Assembly (NCBI GenBank): GCA_026315105.1 | Contig: CM048745.1 | Span: 756,906,506-756,970,505, forward strand | DNA from: Locusta migratoria | Taxonomy: Eukaryota; Arthropoda; Insecta; Orthoptera; Acrididae | Reading direction: 5' to 3' | Length of the DNA: 64,000 nt | Part shown: positions 10,757 to 22,539 of the stretch, in pieces | How the letters are laid out: every line of letters begins with the position of its first letter | Numbering within the stretch: position 1 is the first letter of the stretch | The notes under the pieces: model-generated | Database searches by the model: none | Told to the model about the DNA's origin: nothing | What the model saw: only the letters and a program-made list of their open reading frames with translations | Program-made: the position numbers and the translations under genes

Positions 10757-11338
10757 TCGAGTTATTTTTTGAAAAAATGAATTTGAACTTATTTTCGAAC
10801 AATTTCATTCAGAACTGCAGGCTATTGTCAGAGATATACGTACATTTTTCTTTTTATATTCCAAGTATGTTGTGTACATCCTAAAAGTTCAAAATTTTTC
10901 TCAAATGTTCAAATACTCATTTATAAAAATTAATACCTGTGCTTGGCCGATTTGAATATTTTTTTCTGTTTTGTTCGTTTTAATACAGGGAGGAAACCGA
11001 AAGCAACAGTATAAAAATCGAAAAAAAAACAATATGAATCCCCGTGAAAGACAATAAACAATTTTTTGAGACCTGCAACCATAGGAAGAAAAAGAGGCAC
11101 ACTGCTACTCTTTTGATGCAGCATAATATTAATATGCGAACACGAAAATTGAAGTATCAGTTTTTAATCTTATCTTTCTTATATGAGGTTTGGAACTGAA
11201 ATAGTGACAACACTACTGTGGAGACACTATGCAATGGAATCTACTGTTGTCGCTGATAGACACAAATGGACTCGCCCGTCCCATGTCACCTGCGTGTGCA
11301 CAATCGAGGGAAAGACAGTCACTTGTGAGCGAGCGGTC
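10757..11338. other. No gene recognised
   Basis: AT-rich sequence with long A/T runs. Nothing recognised. Confidence 0.45.
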
Positions 11339-11346
11339 TAACGTAA

Positions 11347-12164
11347 TAGTCTTGTGTAGTTCGCGAACGAACTAGTTCGGAAGAGTGCTCTCACAGGCGA
11401 ACTAGTTCGCAGATCACTCGCCTCTTAGTTCGTCCGCTCCTTTTCCGAAGACTGACTGGTAACAGCGAGAGGACGCGAGTAAGCGCAGAATCGCATGACT
11501 CCCTTCTGCCAGTTGCCGTCACTTCGAGCTGAGATGCAACTCAGCTGTAGTTTCAAGAGCGGTAGCAAAAGCCAAAACGAGCAGACGAACTAAAAAGAGC
11601 GACCTACTTCGCGGCCGAGATGCGAACTAAAAGGAGAGCTACCGATCTCGAACTAAAATATGCGCGATAGGTCGCGAACTAAAAAATGCGTGATAGGTCG
11701 CGAACTAAAATATGCGCGATAGGTCGCGAACTAAAATATGCGCGATAGGTCGCGAACAGAATTAAAAATCACGTGTTTGCCTCCTGCTGATGAGAGCCAT
11801 TTCGAGGTTAGCGTCTGCCTGCTAGATTACATAGTTCAGTGCTACAAAACTTCTGCTTTGAAGTATTCTGCAGTCTGCAGTATCTGACTAATAAATTCCA
11901 TAATGCCAAGATGTAGAGATAACTCTAAACTAAAACGCGAGAAATTATCCACAAACCGTTTCTTTTGGTTTGCGTGATGTTAGCTGCTCAAGCAGCAAGA
12001 GCATGAAGCAGCTAGGTGGGGAAACTTCTCCCTCCACCTGCATGCTCACACTACGCCGCTCAGCCATCACTAGGAGCGGACGAACTAAAAGAACGAACTA
12101 GTTCGCGGCAGAGCCGCGAACTAAAGTGGGCGCTCCCGATCGCGAACTATTATGCGCAAATCTA
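11347..12164. mobile_element. Candidate hAT-like non-autonomous element built on GAACTA repeats
   Basis: TAACGTAA occurs at 11339-11346 and 12165-12172, bracketing 818 bp. The left end (TAGTCTTGTG...AGTTCGCG) resembles the complement of the right end (TAGATTTGCG...AGTTCGCG). The interior is dominated by GCGAACTA / TAGTTCGC motifs near both ends and contains a 26-bp tandem array. The 8-bp duplication suggests hAT, but the terminus is not a classic one. Confidence 0.55.
11649..11752. repeat. Tandem array, 4 x 26 bp
   Basis: Units start at 11649, 11675, 11701 and 11727. The consensus begins CGAACTAAAATATGCGCG and ends ATAGGTCG. A partial fifth unit begins at 11753. Degenerate related units extend leftward to about 11586. 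Confidence 0.9.
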
Positions 12165-12182
12165 TAACGTAACGGTTAAACT

Positions 12183-12815
12183 GTGTTTTCGGAACAACGG
12201 AGTTGGATCACGCTTGAATGTGCGAGAGGTCGTACAGCACGACAGTGTCATCAAGGTCTTCAACAGGAGCGTGGGGTATCTGCATTGCCACACAGAACAG
12301 TGGCACGTTGGGTAAAAGCCATCAATGAAGGTCGGCAAACTGTGGCAGACATGCATCGGGCAGGTCGTCCTTGCGGCTCTGAAGAAGTGCATACTGTTGC
12401 CGCCTTAATGGACAGTGGTCGACACGAGACGATTCGTGAGCTTGCCCACGAAACTGGATTAGCGCATACGACTGTGCTTCCCATCCTGAAGGAACGCCTG
12501 GGCATGCAAAATATTGCATCACGATGGTTTCCACATGAATTGACGGAAATGCAGAAATGGATGCGTTACGATGCTGCTCAGACGCACTTGGAGCGCTATG
12601 AGCGCGAAGGAGAGGCTTTCTTACGCTGTGTCATAACACTGAATGAGACATGGGTCACATCGTACTGGCCAAAACTGAAACGTTAATTCAACGAATTGCT
12701 TCATCATGGGTCGCCGCGAAAGTCGAATGTGCGTTCGAGCCCCAGGCAGAGAAGGTTGGGGCTGGGCAAATGATACTCGCGTCCGAACATGTTGGGGATT
12801 TCCCGATACAGCAGA
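12183..12815 (+). pseudogene. mariner-family transposase, 5' half, inactivated
   Basis: A 167-codon frame (12183-12686) matches the N-terminal DNA-binding region of a Tc1/mariner transposase. It has a first helix-turn-helix (SEQRSWITLECARG...RTVARWVKA), a GRP linker (AGRPCGSEE) and a second helix-turn-helix (TIRELAHETGLAHTTVLPIL), then MQNIASRWFPHELTEMQKW. In the catalytic core the usual DETW is NETW, so the first catalytic aspartate is asparagine. A stop follows PKLKR, and mariner similarity continues in the same frame (HHGSPRKSNV) and then in another (MILASEHVG) before ending near 12815. The second and third catalytic acids are absent. It is a non-functional truncated copy. Confidence 0.85.
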
Positions 12816-12986
12816 GAACTCGATACAGTATCGAACTGTTCGAACACTTTGATAATAAATGACGGGCGCTGCTAATCTGCCAATGATACGTGGGAAATTT
12901 TGAAGTTAGTGGACTATCGCTTTGCTCAGAACTAATTTCATAGAAAGTATGTAAAGTGAAAGTAGGTCAATACCATGAAAAACAGC

Positions 12987-12991
<5 letters not shown>

Positions 12992-13054
<63 letters not shown>
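12992..13054. repeat. Poly(A) tract, 63 bp
   Basis: Uninterrupted A run. Its length may not be reliable in assembled data. No LINE body is recognisable immediately upstream. Confidence 0.9.
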
Positions 13055-13056
<2 letters not shown>

Positions 13057-15371
13057 CAGTGCATACTGTATGTGAAGTGTCTCGTGTCACTGAAAGATAT
13101 GATCCATTGATAAACAAAATATCTGCTACTAAAACAGAACTACTTCACCTCATTACTAACGGCTAACATTCAAAGGAAAAAAAATGTGACTCCTTCATAA
13201 GTAGAAATTACATTGTGATTATAAGAGATAGGTTGCTAATGACCATTCCATTCCCTGTTCATACGGTACAGTAAAAATTTTAAAATTTTACCACCTTTTA
13301 ATCGCTTTGAAAAGAAGATTAGAAGAGATGAAACAGAGAAAACATTAGAAATTTAATACCCAATAACGGAAATAAGTCATATAAAAATAAACTATAATTG
13401 CAACCTCGAAATAAACTTTGCACGAACTGCTCTGTACGTAGTATCAACAGGCGTCGCTAGATCGCAGCACTACAATTTTTAATCGCGATTGCTTTCGTTT
13501 ACTTATAGCCTATATTCGCTACTGGTTTTACTTATGATCTGTATCCCAGAAGCTACTACAGTCCAAATTTCACACTTATTAATCCCCATAGTACATTAAT
13601 GACACCCTATCTTCGTTATAAATTGTATACTGAACAGCACAGATAAGATTTATGAATATCATCGTTGTAATTCGAAGAGATAGTACCTCCTGATATTGCT
13701 AGATAGCGTTGTGATCGAAAGTTTGAACATTTTCCGAGATTTCCCGAACCGTGACGTAAATTGTTCGAACTGTTCGAGTCATGTTCAAACCCAACTCTAG
13801 AGAAGGTTGCGCGCGCATAACTGACTGGCTCGCTGCTTTGATATAGTGGGCCGTGCCCAAGCGGCTACCCAGTTAGCTATGCGCGCGCAACCTAATCTGC
13901 CTGACGTCACACGAGAGCGCCGCGGCCTTCCTTCTAGGTGAAGCAAAGACCTTGTAAAAATAATTAGACTCCCTAACGGCGCTGCTGTTGCGGAATAATT
14001 TGAACCTTCGCCCGGCCGCCGTGGTAGTGGCAAGCATTAGATAAATACGAGTGTTGTTAGCAGGTAAATCGTATATTAAATAGCTACTGCGGGATTTATA
14101 CACAATTGATTGTCACGTCTGTATTGTTGGACTATTGCAGTGTACATAAAGCACAATGGTAAAGAGTTGCTCGGCTTTTAAATGCATAAATCAATTTAAG
14201 AAAGAAATAAAAAGATCGAATACTGTCTTCCCATTCATATTTCTCAGGAATACAAGTAGCCCTACTACTTATGTTCAGAGATACTTACTCTTGCTTAACA
14301 GACAGTTAGTCAAGATAATATAGGATTGAATGAATTAAATAACAGGCTTTTGCAATACTGGTAACTCTTAAAAAGGAGCTACTTTAGGCACTACTGGTGG
14401 ACAGGAAGTTCTAAAAGCTTCATTTTATGATTGTGTAAAATAACTATTGAGGTCACGAAATTAGTTGCCTCACTGCAGTTCGAATTTTTGTTTATGAAAT
14501 TAATATTAGCAACTTGTAATGCAGAATTTAGAGGTAATCTGCTTTACATGTAGGTATAACAACTGAAAGGGGTTTGCAGAACTGTGTATAGTTCCATATA
14601 TGAATGACACATAGCCACACTGAATGCACTTTGTGAAGTTGAACCCTATGACAATAGTTACTGACGTTTGAGCAGTTCACACTACTGTAAGGGATTTGGC
14701 TTACAGCATAAAAAATGCCAATATTCTTGCTAGATACCCTAATGCTAATGTTAGAAAGAAAAAGTTATGACATACTTCCTGTTCTTAAAAGAATTTGGTA
14801 GTGGCTGGTTGCTGTATTCACAAGGTAAGAAGCTATTTTTCAGTTGTGTATCTGATGGCATACTTCACTTTCACAACCGAACTTTAGCTGTTTCAGGCAG
14901 CCCTGTTTGATTTTTGGATGCTATGAAATATCTAAATATTGGAGAATACAGCACTAAAGCAAAGACGTGAAGTGTGAAACTCTTCCGAAATTAACGTTTT
15001 GTACAAAAGTTTCACAATCGTAGAATATACTGAGAAAGTGCCAAAAAATCGTGTCTGACGATAAATTCCGTTCATATGCTGTACTTAGAACGCTAAAAAA
15101 CTACATGTTATAGTTCGGTTTCGTTGGGAACAGGCAACGCTGTTGGCCGATTTCTACACCGTATGTGTAATAAACATATTCAAAGAGTGTGTAGCTGTTT
15201 TGTAGTTGTATATTTAAACGAGACATAGTTTTCGCGACTTAACTCAAATGAATACTCTCTCTAATCAAAAGAATCTTACGCACATTTAAAGTTCGCGCGG
15301 AAGTTTGCCACCACAGTGGCCGCCGAGGCGCTTCTCAATTTGTCCGCCGTTCGCAGTCGTCCGCTTACGCG
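13055..15371. other. No gene recognised
   Basis: AT-rich sequence apart from the hairpin at 13803-13893. Frames of 76-78 codons on the minus strand around 13800-14100 have no recognisable domain. Confidence 0.45.
13803..13893. repeat. GC-rich hairpin
   Basis: AGGTTGCGCGCGCATA at 13803-13818 is perfectly complementary to 13878-13893. Weaker pairing continues inward through CTGACTGG / CCCAGTTAG. The loop is about 40 bp. It is probably a remnant of a foldback element. Confidence 0.75.
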
Positions 15372-15470
15372 ATTGTGACGGCTTTAGGTGATTTTGAACC
15401 TCCGACGGGAAGTGCCGCACAATCTGTGACATGGCGCCCTAGACCGCGTCGACATTCCCGCCTGGCGAGC
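15372..15470 (-). mobile_element. SINE-A2 head fragment
   Basis: The minus strand reads GGGAATGTCGACGCGGTCTAGGGCGCC followed by CCGTCGGAGGTTCAAAA, a decayed tRNA-like head. The tail is missing. Confidence 0.55.
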
Positions 15471-15667
15471 GTTATTATTCCGGTTTTCATAGCGTGCGCG
15501 AGCACTCGGCGAAAACACATAATCTTTGCGCATCGCAGAGCATAGGCACAGCCATGATATGATTTCTAGAGGGCTTTTCAACGAACGGACATTATAATAA
15601 CGTGTACTCTTAATGGAAATGCGAAAGGCACTAATACTGTATTAAATTCCACTTGTGTGTCACCGTG

Positions 15668-17370
15668 CTGTTGTTGTTGTGGTCTTCAGTCCGCAGACTG
15701 GTTTGATGCAGCTCACCACGCTACCCTGTCCTGTGCAAGTCTCTTCATCTGAGAATATGTTCGGCAACCTACATCCTTTTGAATCTGCTTATTGTATTCG
15801 TTCCTCGGTCTCCCTCTACGATTTTTACCCCACACGCTTCCTTCTAATGCTAAGTTGACAATTCTTTGATGTCTCAGAATGTGTCCAACCAACCTATCCC
15901 TTCTCTTAATCAGGATATGCTAGAAACTCCTTTTCTTCCCGATTCGGTTAAGCACCTCCTCGTTAGTTACGTAATCTACCCATCTAATTTTCATCATTCG
16001 CCTGTAACACCACATTTCAACGTCCACGTTTCACTCCCATACAATGCTACACTTCAGACAATGCTTTCTGAAAGGACTTCCTAACATTTAAATTAATATT
16101 GGATGTTAACAACTTAAGCTTCCTTAGAAACGCTTTTCTTCCCAGAGCCATTCTGCATTTTATATCTTACTTACTTCGACCATTAGAAGTTATTTTGCTG
16201 CCCAAGTAACAAAACTCATCCACCACTTTTATTGTCTCATTACCTTATCTAATTCCTTCAGCATCGCCTGATATTCTGACATTGGATTCCATTACCTTCG
16301 TTTTACTCTTGTTAATGTTCATCTTATATCTTCCTTTCAAGACACTGTCCATTCCACTCAATTGCTCTTCCAGAACTTTCGCGGTCTCTGACAGAATTAC
16401 TATGTCATCGGCAAACCGCAATGTTTTTATTTCTTCTCCCTGCACTTTAATGCCCTCTCCAAATTTCTCCTTCCATTCCTTCACTGCCTGCTCAATGTAC
16501 AGATTCAACAACATTGGGGAAAGGCTAGAACCCTGTCTTACTCCCTTCCCAACCTCTGCGTCCCTTTCTTGCTCTTCGACTCTAACAACCGCTGTCTGGT
16601 TTTTGTGTAAGTTGAATATAACTCTTCGCTCCCTACATTTTACACTTGCAACCTTCAAAATTTGGAAGAGTGTATACCAGTCGACATTGTCAAAAGCTTT
16701 CTCCAAATCGACAAACGCTAAAAACGTAGGTTTCCCCTTTTCCTTATCTTCTAAGATAAGTCGTAATGTGAGTATTGCCTCCCGTGTTCCTACATTTCTC
16801 CTAAATCCAAACTGGTCTTCCCCGAGGTCGGATTCCACAAGTTTTTCCATTCGTCTGTAAATAATTCGTGTTAGTATTTTGCAACCATGACTTATTAAAC
16901 TGATAGTTCTGTAATTTTCTTGTCTGCACTTGCTTTCTTTGGAATTTGAATTACTATATTCTTCTTGAAGTCGGAGGGTATTTTCCCTGTCTCATACATC
17001 TTGCATACCAGGCGATACAATCTTTACGACTGGCTCTTCTAACGATATCAGCAGTTCAGACGGAATATCATCTAATCCAGGGGCCTTGTTTCGACTCGTC
17101 CTTCAGCGCTCTGTCAAATGCCTCTCTCAGTATCATATCTCATCTTCCTCCACTTCGCCTTCCATTTCTAGAATACAGCCTTCAAGTTTATTTCCTTTGT
17201 ATATGCCCTCTATATATTCCTTCCACAGTTCAACTTTCCCCTCTTTGCTTAGTACTAGTTTTCCTTCTGAGTTTTTGATATTCATAGAGCTGCTTCTCTT
17301 GTACCCAAATATCTCCTTTATCTTCTTGTAGACGGTATCTATCTTTCCCCTAGTTACGCATTCTTCTACG
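15668..17370 (-). pseudogene. RTE-like LINE, 5'-truncated, reverse transcriptase
   Basis: Antisense LINE with its 3' end at the left (GTTGTGGTCTTCAGTCC, from 15668). The longest frame, 16245-16850 (201 codons), carries reverse transcriptase blocks: GEDQFGFRRNVGTREA, FLAFVDLEKAFDNVDW (first catalytic Asp in FVDLEKAF), GVRQGSSLSPMLLNLYIEQ and LRFADDIVILS, where FADD supplies the catalytic Asp pair. This is the RTE-type pattern. C-terminal segments lie in broken frames at 15670-16240. The upstream finger region (16860-17340) is frameshifted and endonuclease sequence is absent, because the copy is truncated at about 17370. Confidence 0.85.
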
Positions 17371-19689
17371 GTTCTACGGTTCTACGTACTATAGAAACAA
17401 AATTAGGAAACTTCTTAAGAATGTACGTATTCTCCATCATGAAGACAAAACAAATGCGGATCGTATTTATTGACTAGTTGGAGCACAGTCTAACAATACA
17501 GCCGTGACACTCATTGCTGTGAAAGGTGTTACCAATTGACATTTACAACGACACTAGCACTCCTGGAGGTTGGCAAGTCGCCGAAGGCGTGGTGTTTGTT
17601 TATAATTCTTTGTATACGTAATTAACAGATTAGTATAATTTTGGCGATACAAGCATTTGCAAAATATCAAGAGAGTACATAATACGGAAATTAATGTAAA
17701 ACCAGACAAACTTAACTGAGTCAGTGGCATAACGAAGAACTTCGTAACGAACCAATACTTACGAATAGGTGTATATTTGTAGCTTATTCCGCTGAAAGTA
17801 AGTAGAATATAAACACAAGAGAAACATACATTTCTATTATTGTCTGTTCTTACTATGACAATGAGTTTTTTGACACGTATCAATTTGGTATAGAGTCTAA
17901 TGATTTGCACATTTTTAGGCTTCACTCGTATTTCTGATATGCGCATATTCTTTTGAGTATTATTACTTTAGCTTATGAAGACAATGTCTTGAAGGTTCTT
18001 GCAGTTTGTGGTGCAGCTGTAGCAACAATTGTGGAATTGGGTTCTTGACTGCTTTTTCCGGTTTCTTGCCACGTATGTGACGTTTTTCCTTCAGCTACAG
18101 TTGTGGTGGCTGATTGGTTATGTTAAATACTGTAGTTATTGCATTCTACACTCTTATCATGCTTTCCACCCTCATCGATTTTACTGGAATTGTAGTGAAG
18201 AAACCGTAACGTTCCTGAATAGAAAAACGATGTCTTTCTGTCAAAGGGCACTTCTGGTGTTACTAGCAATTTTTCTATTTTTAACAGTAAATGAAATTAT
18301 TCAGTAAACGCCCGCAGATTAGAACATAATTGTAAGTAAACTGGCCTGTAATGCACAGTTTCGTACCTTGTCGAGGATCTTAAGAACCGTAAGAAAGATA
18401 AAGGTGGAGGTGTTTTTATTACCTATTTTATGACACTACATACGACCACTAATGTAAAAAGTATGTTGAAATCAATATAAATGATAGTATTCGCACTCAT
18501 CCAATATCGTATTCAGAAATGTAGCTTGCCGGTCGCTTGGACCGCTGCTGTCTCAGTGTATAACAAAAATTTGCAGGGTCGTCGTGACTGTATATGTTAC
18601 ACTGTGGTAGGACCCAACCAAGGAGGTTAAAGTAAATGGAGATGGCGTTATCTATGCCAAGCACATACGTCAGTTGGAGCCTGTCTGCCATCTTGGTGTG
18701 TTGTGGAAGTCTATTTCTCCGCTAAAACTATGCTTTAAGTCGACCCTCTTACTGTTAATGCATTGAACGGACAATCAGTGCAATGTATGTATATTATTAA
18801 CATTATACTTTCTTGAATAAATAGAAATAAATATACTTGAAAACGTAATTGTTAACGGCTAATTTTCACTATTTTAAGACGTTTTACATCACGGCCAAAC
18901 CGCCGGACGTTTTATTCCTGTCTTAAGTGATCTGAAACATCAGTTCTACAATACGAACACGTCTCCAAGACACAGCAATATGGCGGAGCCAGGCTTCACT
19001 TTTTCAGCGCAAACCTTCCTTCGACCCAACCACGAGTTGAACCCTTGAGGTGGATCGCGCATGTCTAGACAAAAACAGGATTGTCGGTTTCAAGCGACAG
19101 TTGAAGTTCGCATATATACGTGCTTTGCGCTTGAATAATGGCTTTCGCTTGCTTAGAGAGAATTTGTTACATACAAGCACCATCAGCGACGACAACTTGC
19201 AACAAACAGACCGAAATACAGTGAGTAACTCGCTACAATCTAGTTTAATTTTGGCAATGCCTACGACAGTCGCAGCAGAGTGTTCAGAACATTATTGGAA
19301 GCTCATTGGCTGGCGACGAATGCGTGACGTATATGCGCAGACCAAGCCTGAACCTTCATTCGTTCAGGAACCTTCATTCGTTTACGTAGGAACATCAAGA
19401 AATATTACTGATTGACGTTTTAATATATGACATTGCAGTTACTAATAGTGGCATTGAGAAACAACTCAATCTCTAAAGCACAATTAAACTCCAGGGCCCG
19501 ATAGGGTCACTGACACTTTCTACGCGAAATCTACGCCGGATATAGTCCCCATCTTTAACATTGGATACGTTGAGCAAGGAATTGTTCCTAAGTATTTGGA
19601 AAACCGGCAAGTCACACTCATCTACAAGAGATAGATAATTTAACAGAAGACACCTCGGAAAAAAACTATGTAAACTGCTCATTATTTCG
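17371..19689. other. No gene recognised
   Basis: AT-rich sequence. A 130-codon minus-strand frame (17554-17946) and a 121-codon plus-strand frame (19050-19415) have no domain I recognise and low-complexity composition. Possibly intronic or intergenic. Confidence 0.45.
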
Positions 19690-20015
19690 GTTGTAATCGT
19701 CATAACCGTTAATACATGTAACCCACTGAGAGACAAGGCAGTAAATTCCTTGATACACAAATGTTTGCAGTTATCTAGAGGACCATGATGTTTACCCAGG
19801 TGTGCACATCTTAGTCCGAAACGTAACGATGGTCATGAATGTCTTTTTTCGGGGTTCCAGAAAATACGGGACTAACGTGGGGAGAAATCAGGAGTGTATG
19901 GACCATGTGTAACGGCTACCCAGCCTTGGCAAAATGTAGGCGGGCCTTATCCTGATACAGAACGATGCCATTCTTTGTTACTTTGGCAACATTTCGGGAG
20001 GGGTTTCAACCGCAG
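19690..20015 (-). pseudogene. mariner-like transposase C-terminal relic
   Basis: Broken minus-strand frames reproduce the C-terminal half of a mariner/SETMAR-type transposase. They show a DKARLHFAKAG segment (equivalent of the DNARPH motif with the second catalytic Asp), then KKDIHDHRYVSD followed by DVHTWV, then QLQTFVYQGIYCLVSQW and CINGYDDY near the C-terminus. Stops and frameshifts interrupt it and the N-terminal half is missing. It is independent of, and opposite in strand to, the copy at 12183. Confidence 0.6.
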
Positions 20016-20214
20016 AACCCACCCCCACCCCTCTTCTCTGACTAACACTATGTCTTAGAGATAAATATTTTCGCTCTGACCAAGATTGATTATATTGCCG
20101 TTATTGATCACAGCTTCGGTACAGCATCAAATTAAGTAAAGCCTGCTACCGTGGAACACAGACGCCCCGTTCTCTCAGCGTCCTTTCATCTTGTCAAGGG
20201 ATGTGTTGTGTTCT

Positions 20215-20784
20215 TCAGTCCGGAGACTGATTTAATGCAGCTCTCCACCCTACTCTAAGCTGTGCAAGCCTCTTCATCTCCTCATAAGAACGGCAACCTA
20301 CATCCATTTGAATTTGCTTACTATACTCATCTCTTGGTCTCCCTCTGCGATTTTTACCCCACCCACTTCCCTCCAACGCTAAATTCACAATTCCTTGATA
20401 TCTAAGAATGTGTCCTACCAATCGATCCCTTCTTTTAGTCAAAGTATGCCAGAAATTCCTTTTCTCCCCAATTCTGTTCAGTACCTACTCATTAGCTACG
20501 CGATCCACTCACCTAATCTACAGCATTTCTCTGTAACACCACATTTCAAAAGCCTCTATCCTCTTCCTGTTCGCACTATTTATCGTCCACGTTTCACCCC
20601 CTACAAGGCAACACTCCACACAAATGCCTTCAGAGAGGACTTCCTTGTGTTTAATATTTGATGTTAACAAATTTCTCTTTTTCAAACACGTTTTTCTTCC
20701 TACTGCCATTCTGCATTTTATATCCTCTGTACTGCGACCATCACGTCTTATTTTACTGCCGAAGTAACAAAACTCATTTACCAC
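20215..20784 (-). pseudogene. RTE-like LINE, C-terminal domain
   Basis: Two frames (20215-20442 and 20518-20784) carry the region after the reverse transcriptase. The first has RRDRLVGHILRYQG, a basic GKNRRGRPRDEY segment and DVGCRSYEEMKRLAQ, ending at the LINE's normal stop. The second has FCYFGSKIRRDGRSTEDIKC. A frameshift separates them. Confidence 0.8.
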
Positions 20785-20815
20785 CTTTATTGATTCGTTA
20801 CCTAATTTAATTCCG

Positions 20816-21574
20816 TCAGCATCGCTTGATTTTCTGACTGCATTCCATTACCCTTGTTTTGCTCTTGTTAATGTTCATCTTATATGCACCTTTCAGCACA
20901 CTGTCCATTCCGTTCTTTGCTGTATCTGACAAAGTTACTATGTCGTCGGCAAAACGCAATCTTTTTAATTCTTCACCCTGAACTTTAATTCCTTCTCCAA
21001 ATTTGTCCTTGCTTTCCTTTATAGCTTGCTCAATGTACAAATTGAATAACAATGGAGAAAGACTACAACCCTGTCTTACTCCCCTTCCAACCACTGCATT
21101 CCTTTCATGCCCTTCAACTCTGACAACCGCTGTCTGGTTTTTGTACAAGTTGTAAATAATCTTCCGTTCCCTATATTTTACTCCTGCTGATTTCAGAATT
21201 TGAAAGAGTTTATTCCAATCAACATTGTCAAAAGCCTTCTCCAAATCTACAAAAACTAGAAATGTAGGTTTGCCTTTTCTTAATCTATCTTCTAGGATAA
21301 GCCGTAAAGTGAGTATTGCCTCCCGTGTTCCTACATTTCTCCTGAACCCAAACTGATCTTCCCCGAGGTCGGCTTCTACCAGCTTTTCCATCCTTCCGTA
21401 TATAATTCGTGTTAATATTTTGCAACCATGACATATTAAACTGATGGTTCTGTAGTTTTCACACCTGTCTGCACCTGCTTTCTTTGGAATGGGGATTATA
21501 ACATTTTTCTTAAAGTCTGAGGGTACTTCACCTGTCTCATACATCTTACACACCAGGTGAAACAGGTTTGTCAT
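20816..21574 (-). pseudogene. RTE-like LINE, reverse transcriptase
   Basis: A 252-codon frame with ordered reverse transcriptase blocks: PIPKKAGADRCENYRTISL, GEDQFGFRRNVGTREA, FLVFVDLEKAFDNVDW, GVRQGCSLSPLLFNLYIEQ, RFADDIVTLSD and INKSKTRVMECS. Both aspartates of FADD and the Asp of FVDLEKAF are present, so the catalytic triad is intact. The frame is broken upstream of PIPKK (frame 21619-21840 carries the preceding linker) and just after VMECS. Confidence 0.88.
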
Positions 21575-21618
21575 GGCTGGTTCTCCCAGAGACTTCAGTA
21601 GCTCCGAGGGAATATCAT

Positions 21619-21840
21619 CTACTCTAGGGGCCTTTTTCGACTTAGGTCTTTCAGGGCTCTGTCAAATTCTTCTCTCAGTACAGTATCTCCTATTTCATCT
21701 TCATCTACATCCTCTTCCCTTCCTACAATATTGTCTCGAAGTTCATTTCCTTTGTAGAACCCGTCTATATACTCTTTCCATCTTTCAGCTTTCCCTTCTT
21801 TGTTGAGAACTGGTTTTCCATCAGTGTCCTTGATATTCAT
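21619..21840 (-). pseudogene. RTE-like LINE, endonuclease-RT linker
   Basis: A 73-codon frame with NIKDTDGKPVLNKEGKAERW and the acidic region before the reverse transcriptase (EEFDRALKDLSRKRP). It belongs to the same element but is out of frame with its neighbours. Confidence 0.7.
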
Positions 21841-21993
21841 AGAGCTGTGTTTCTTATCTCCAAACGTTTCTTTTATTCTCCTGTAGGCTGTAGCTATTTT
21901 TCCCCTATTTATACATTCTTCTACATCCTTTCATTTGCCTTCTAGCCACTCCTGCTTAGCCATTTTGCACTTCCTGTCAATCTCATTTCTTAG

Positions 21994-22407
21994 TCATCTG
22001 TACTCTATTTTGCCTGTTTCATTTACTGCATTTTTATATTTTCTCCTTTCATCGATTAAATTTAGAATCTCCTGTGATATCCAAGGATTTTTTGTAGGTC
22101 TTGCCTTCCTACCTACTTTGTCTTCTGCTACCTTCACTATTTCATCTCTCAATTTTACCCATTCCTCCTCTACTGTTTTATTTTCCCTTGTTTCTGTCAA
22201 TTGTTGCCTAAAGCTCCCTCTGAAATTCTTAAGAACCTCTGGTTCCTTCAATTTATCCAGGTCCCATCTCCTTATTTTCCTACCTTTTTGTAGTTTCTTC
22301 AGTTTCAGCCTACAGTTCATAACCAACAAGTTATGGTCAGAGTCTATATCTGCCCCTGGGTATGTCTTACATTGTAAAACCTGGTTCAGAAATCTATGTC
22401 TTACCAT
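21994..22407 (-). pseudogene. RTE-like LINE, endonuclease C-terminus and linker
   Basis: A 137-codon frame that starts within the endonuclease. It has the catalytic histidine motif SDHNLLV, then a charged linker (RRWDLDKLKEPEV) and NPWISQEILNLIDERRKYKN. A single stop and frame change at about 22540 separates it from the N-terminal part of the endonuclease. Confidence 0.8.
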
Positions 22408-22539
22408 TATAAAATCTATCTGGTATCTCCCGGTGTCTCCTGGTCTCTTCCACGTATACAGCCTTCTTTTGTGATTCTTGAACCAGGTGTTTGTTATAAC
22501 TAAATTATGTTCTGTGCAAAATTCTACCAGGCGGCTTCC

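Noticed and set aside
12820..13800. Possible inverted-repeat element with GTTCGAACA ends
   Set aside because: The resemblance between 12830-12855 and 13760-13790 is short and does not extend to matching termini or duplications.
16282..16860. 192-codon plus-strand frame
   Set aside because: It is the antisense shadow of the RTE reverse transcriptase at 16245-16850.
17554..17946. 130-codon minus-strand frame as a membrane protein gene
   Set aside because: It has hydrophobic stretches, but AT-rich DNA gives these by chance, and no start context, splice pattern or related copy supports it.
21935..22474. 179-codon plus-strand frame
   Set aside because: Ser/Leu/Phe-rich shadow of the antisense RTE endonuclease region.
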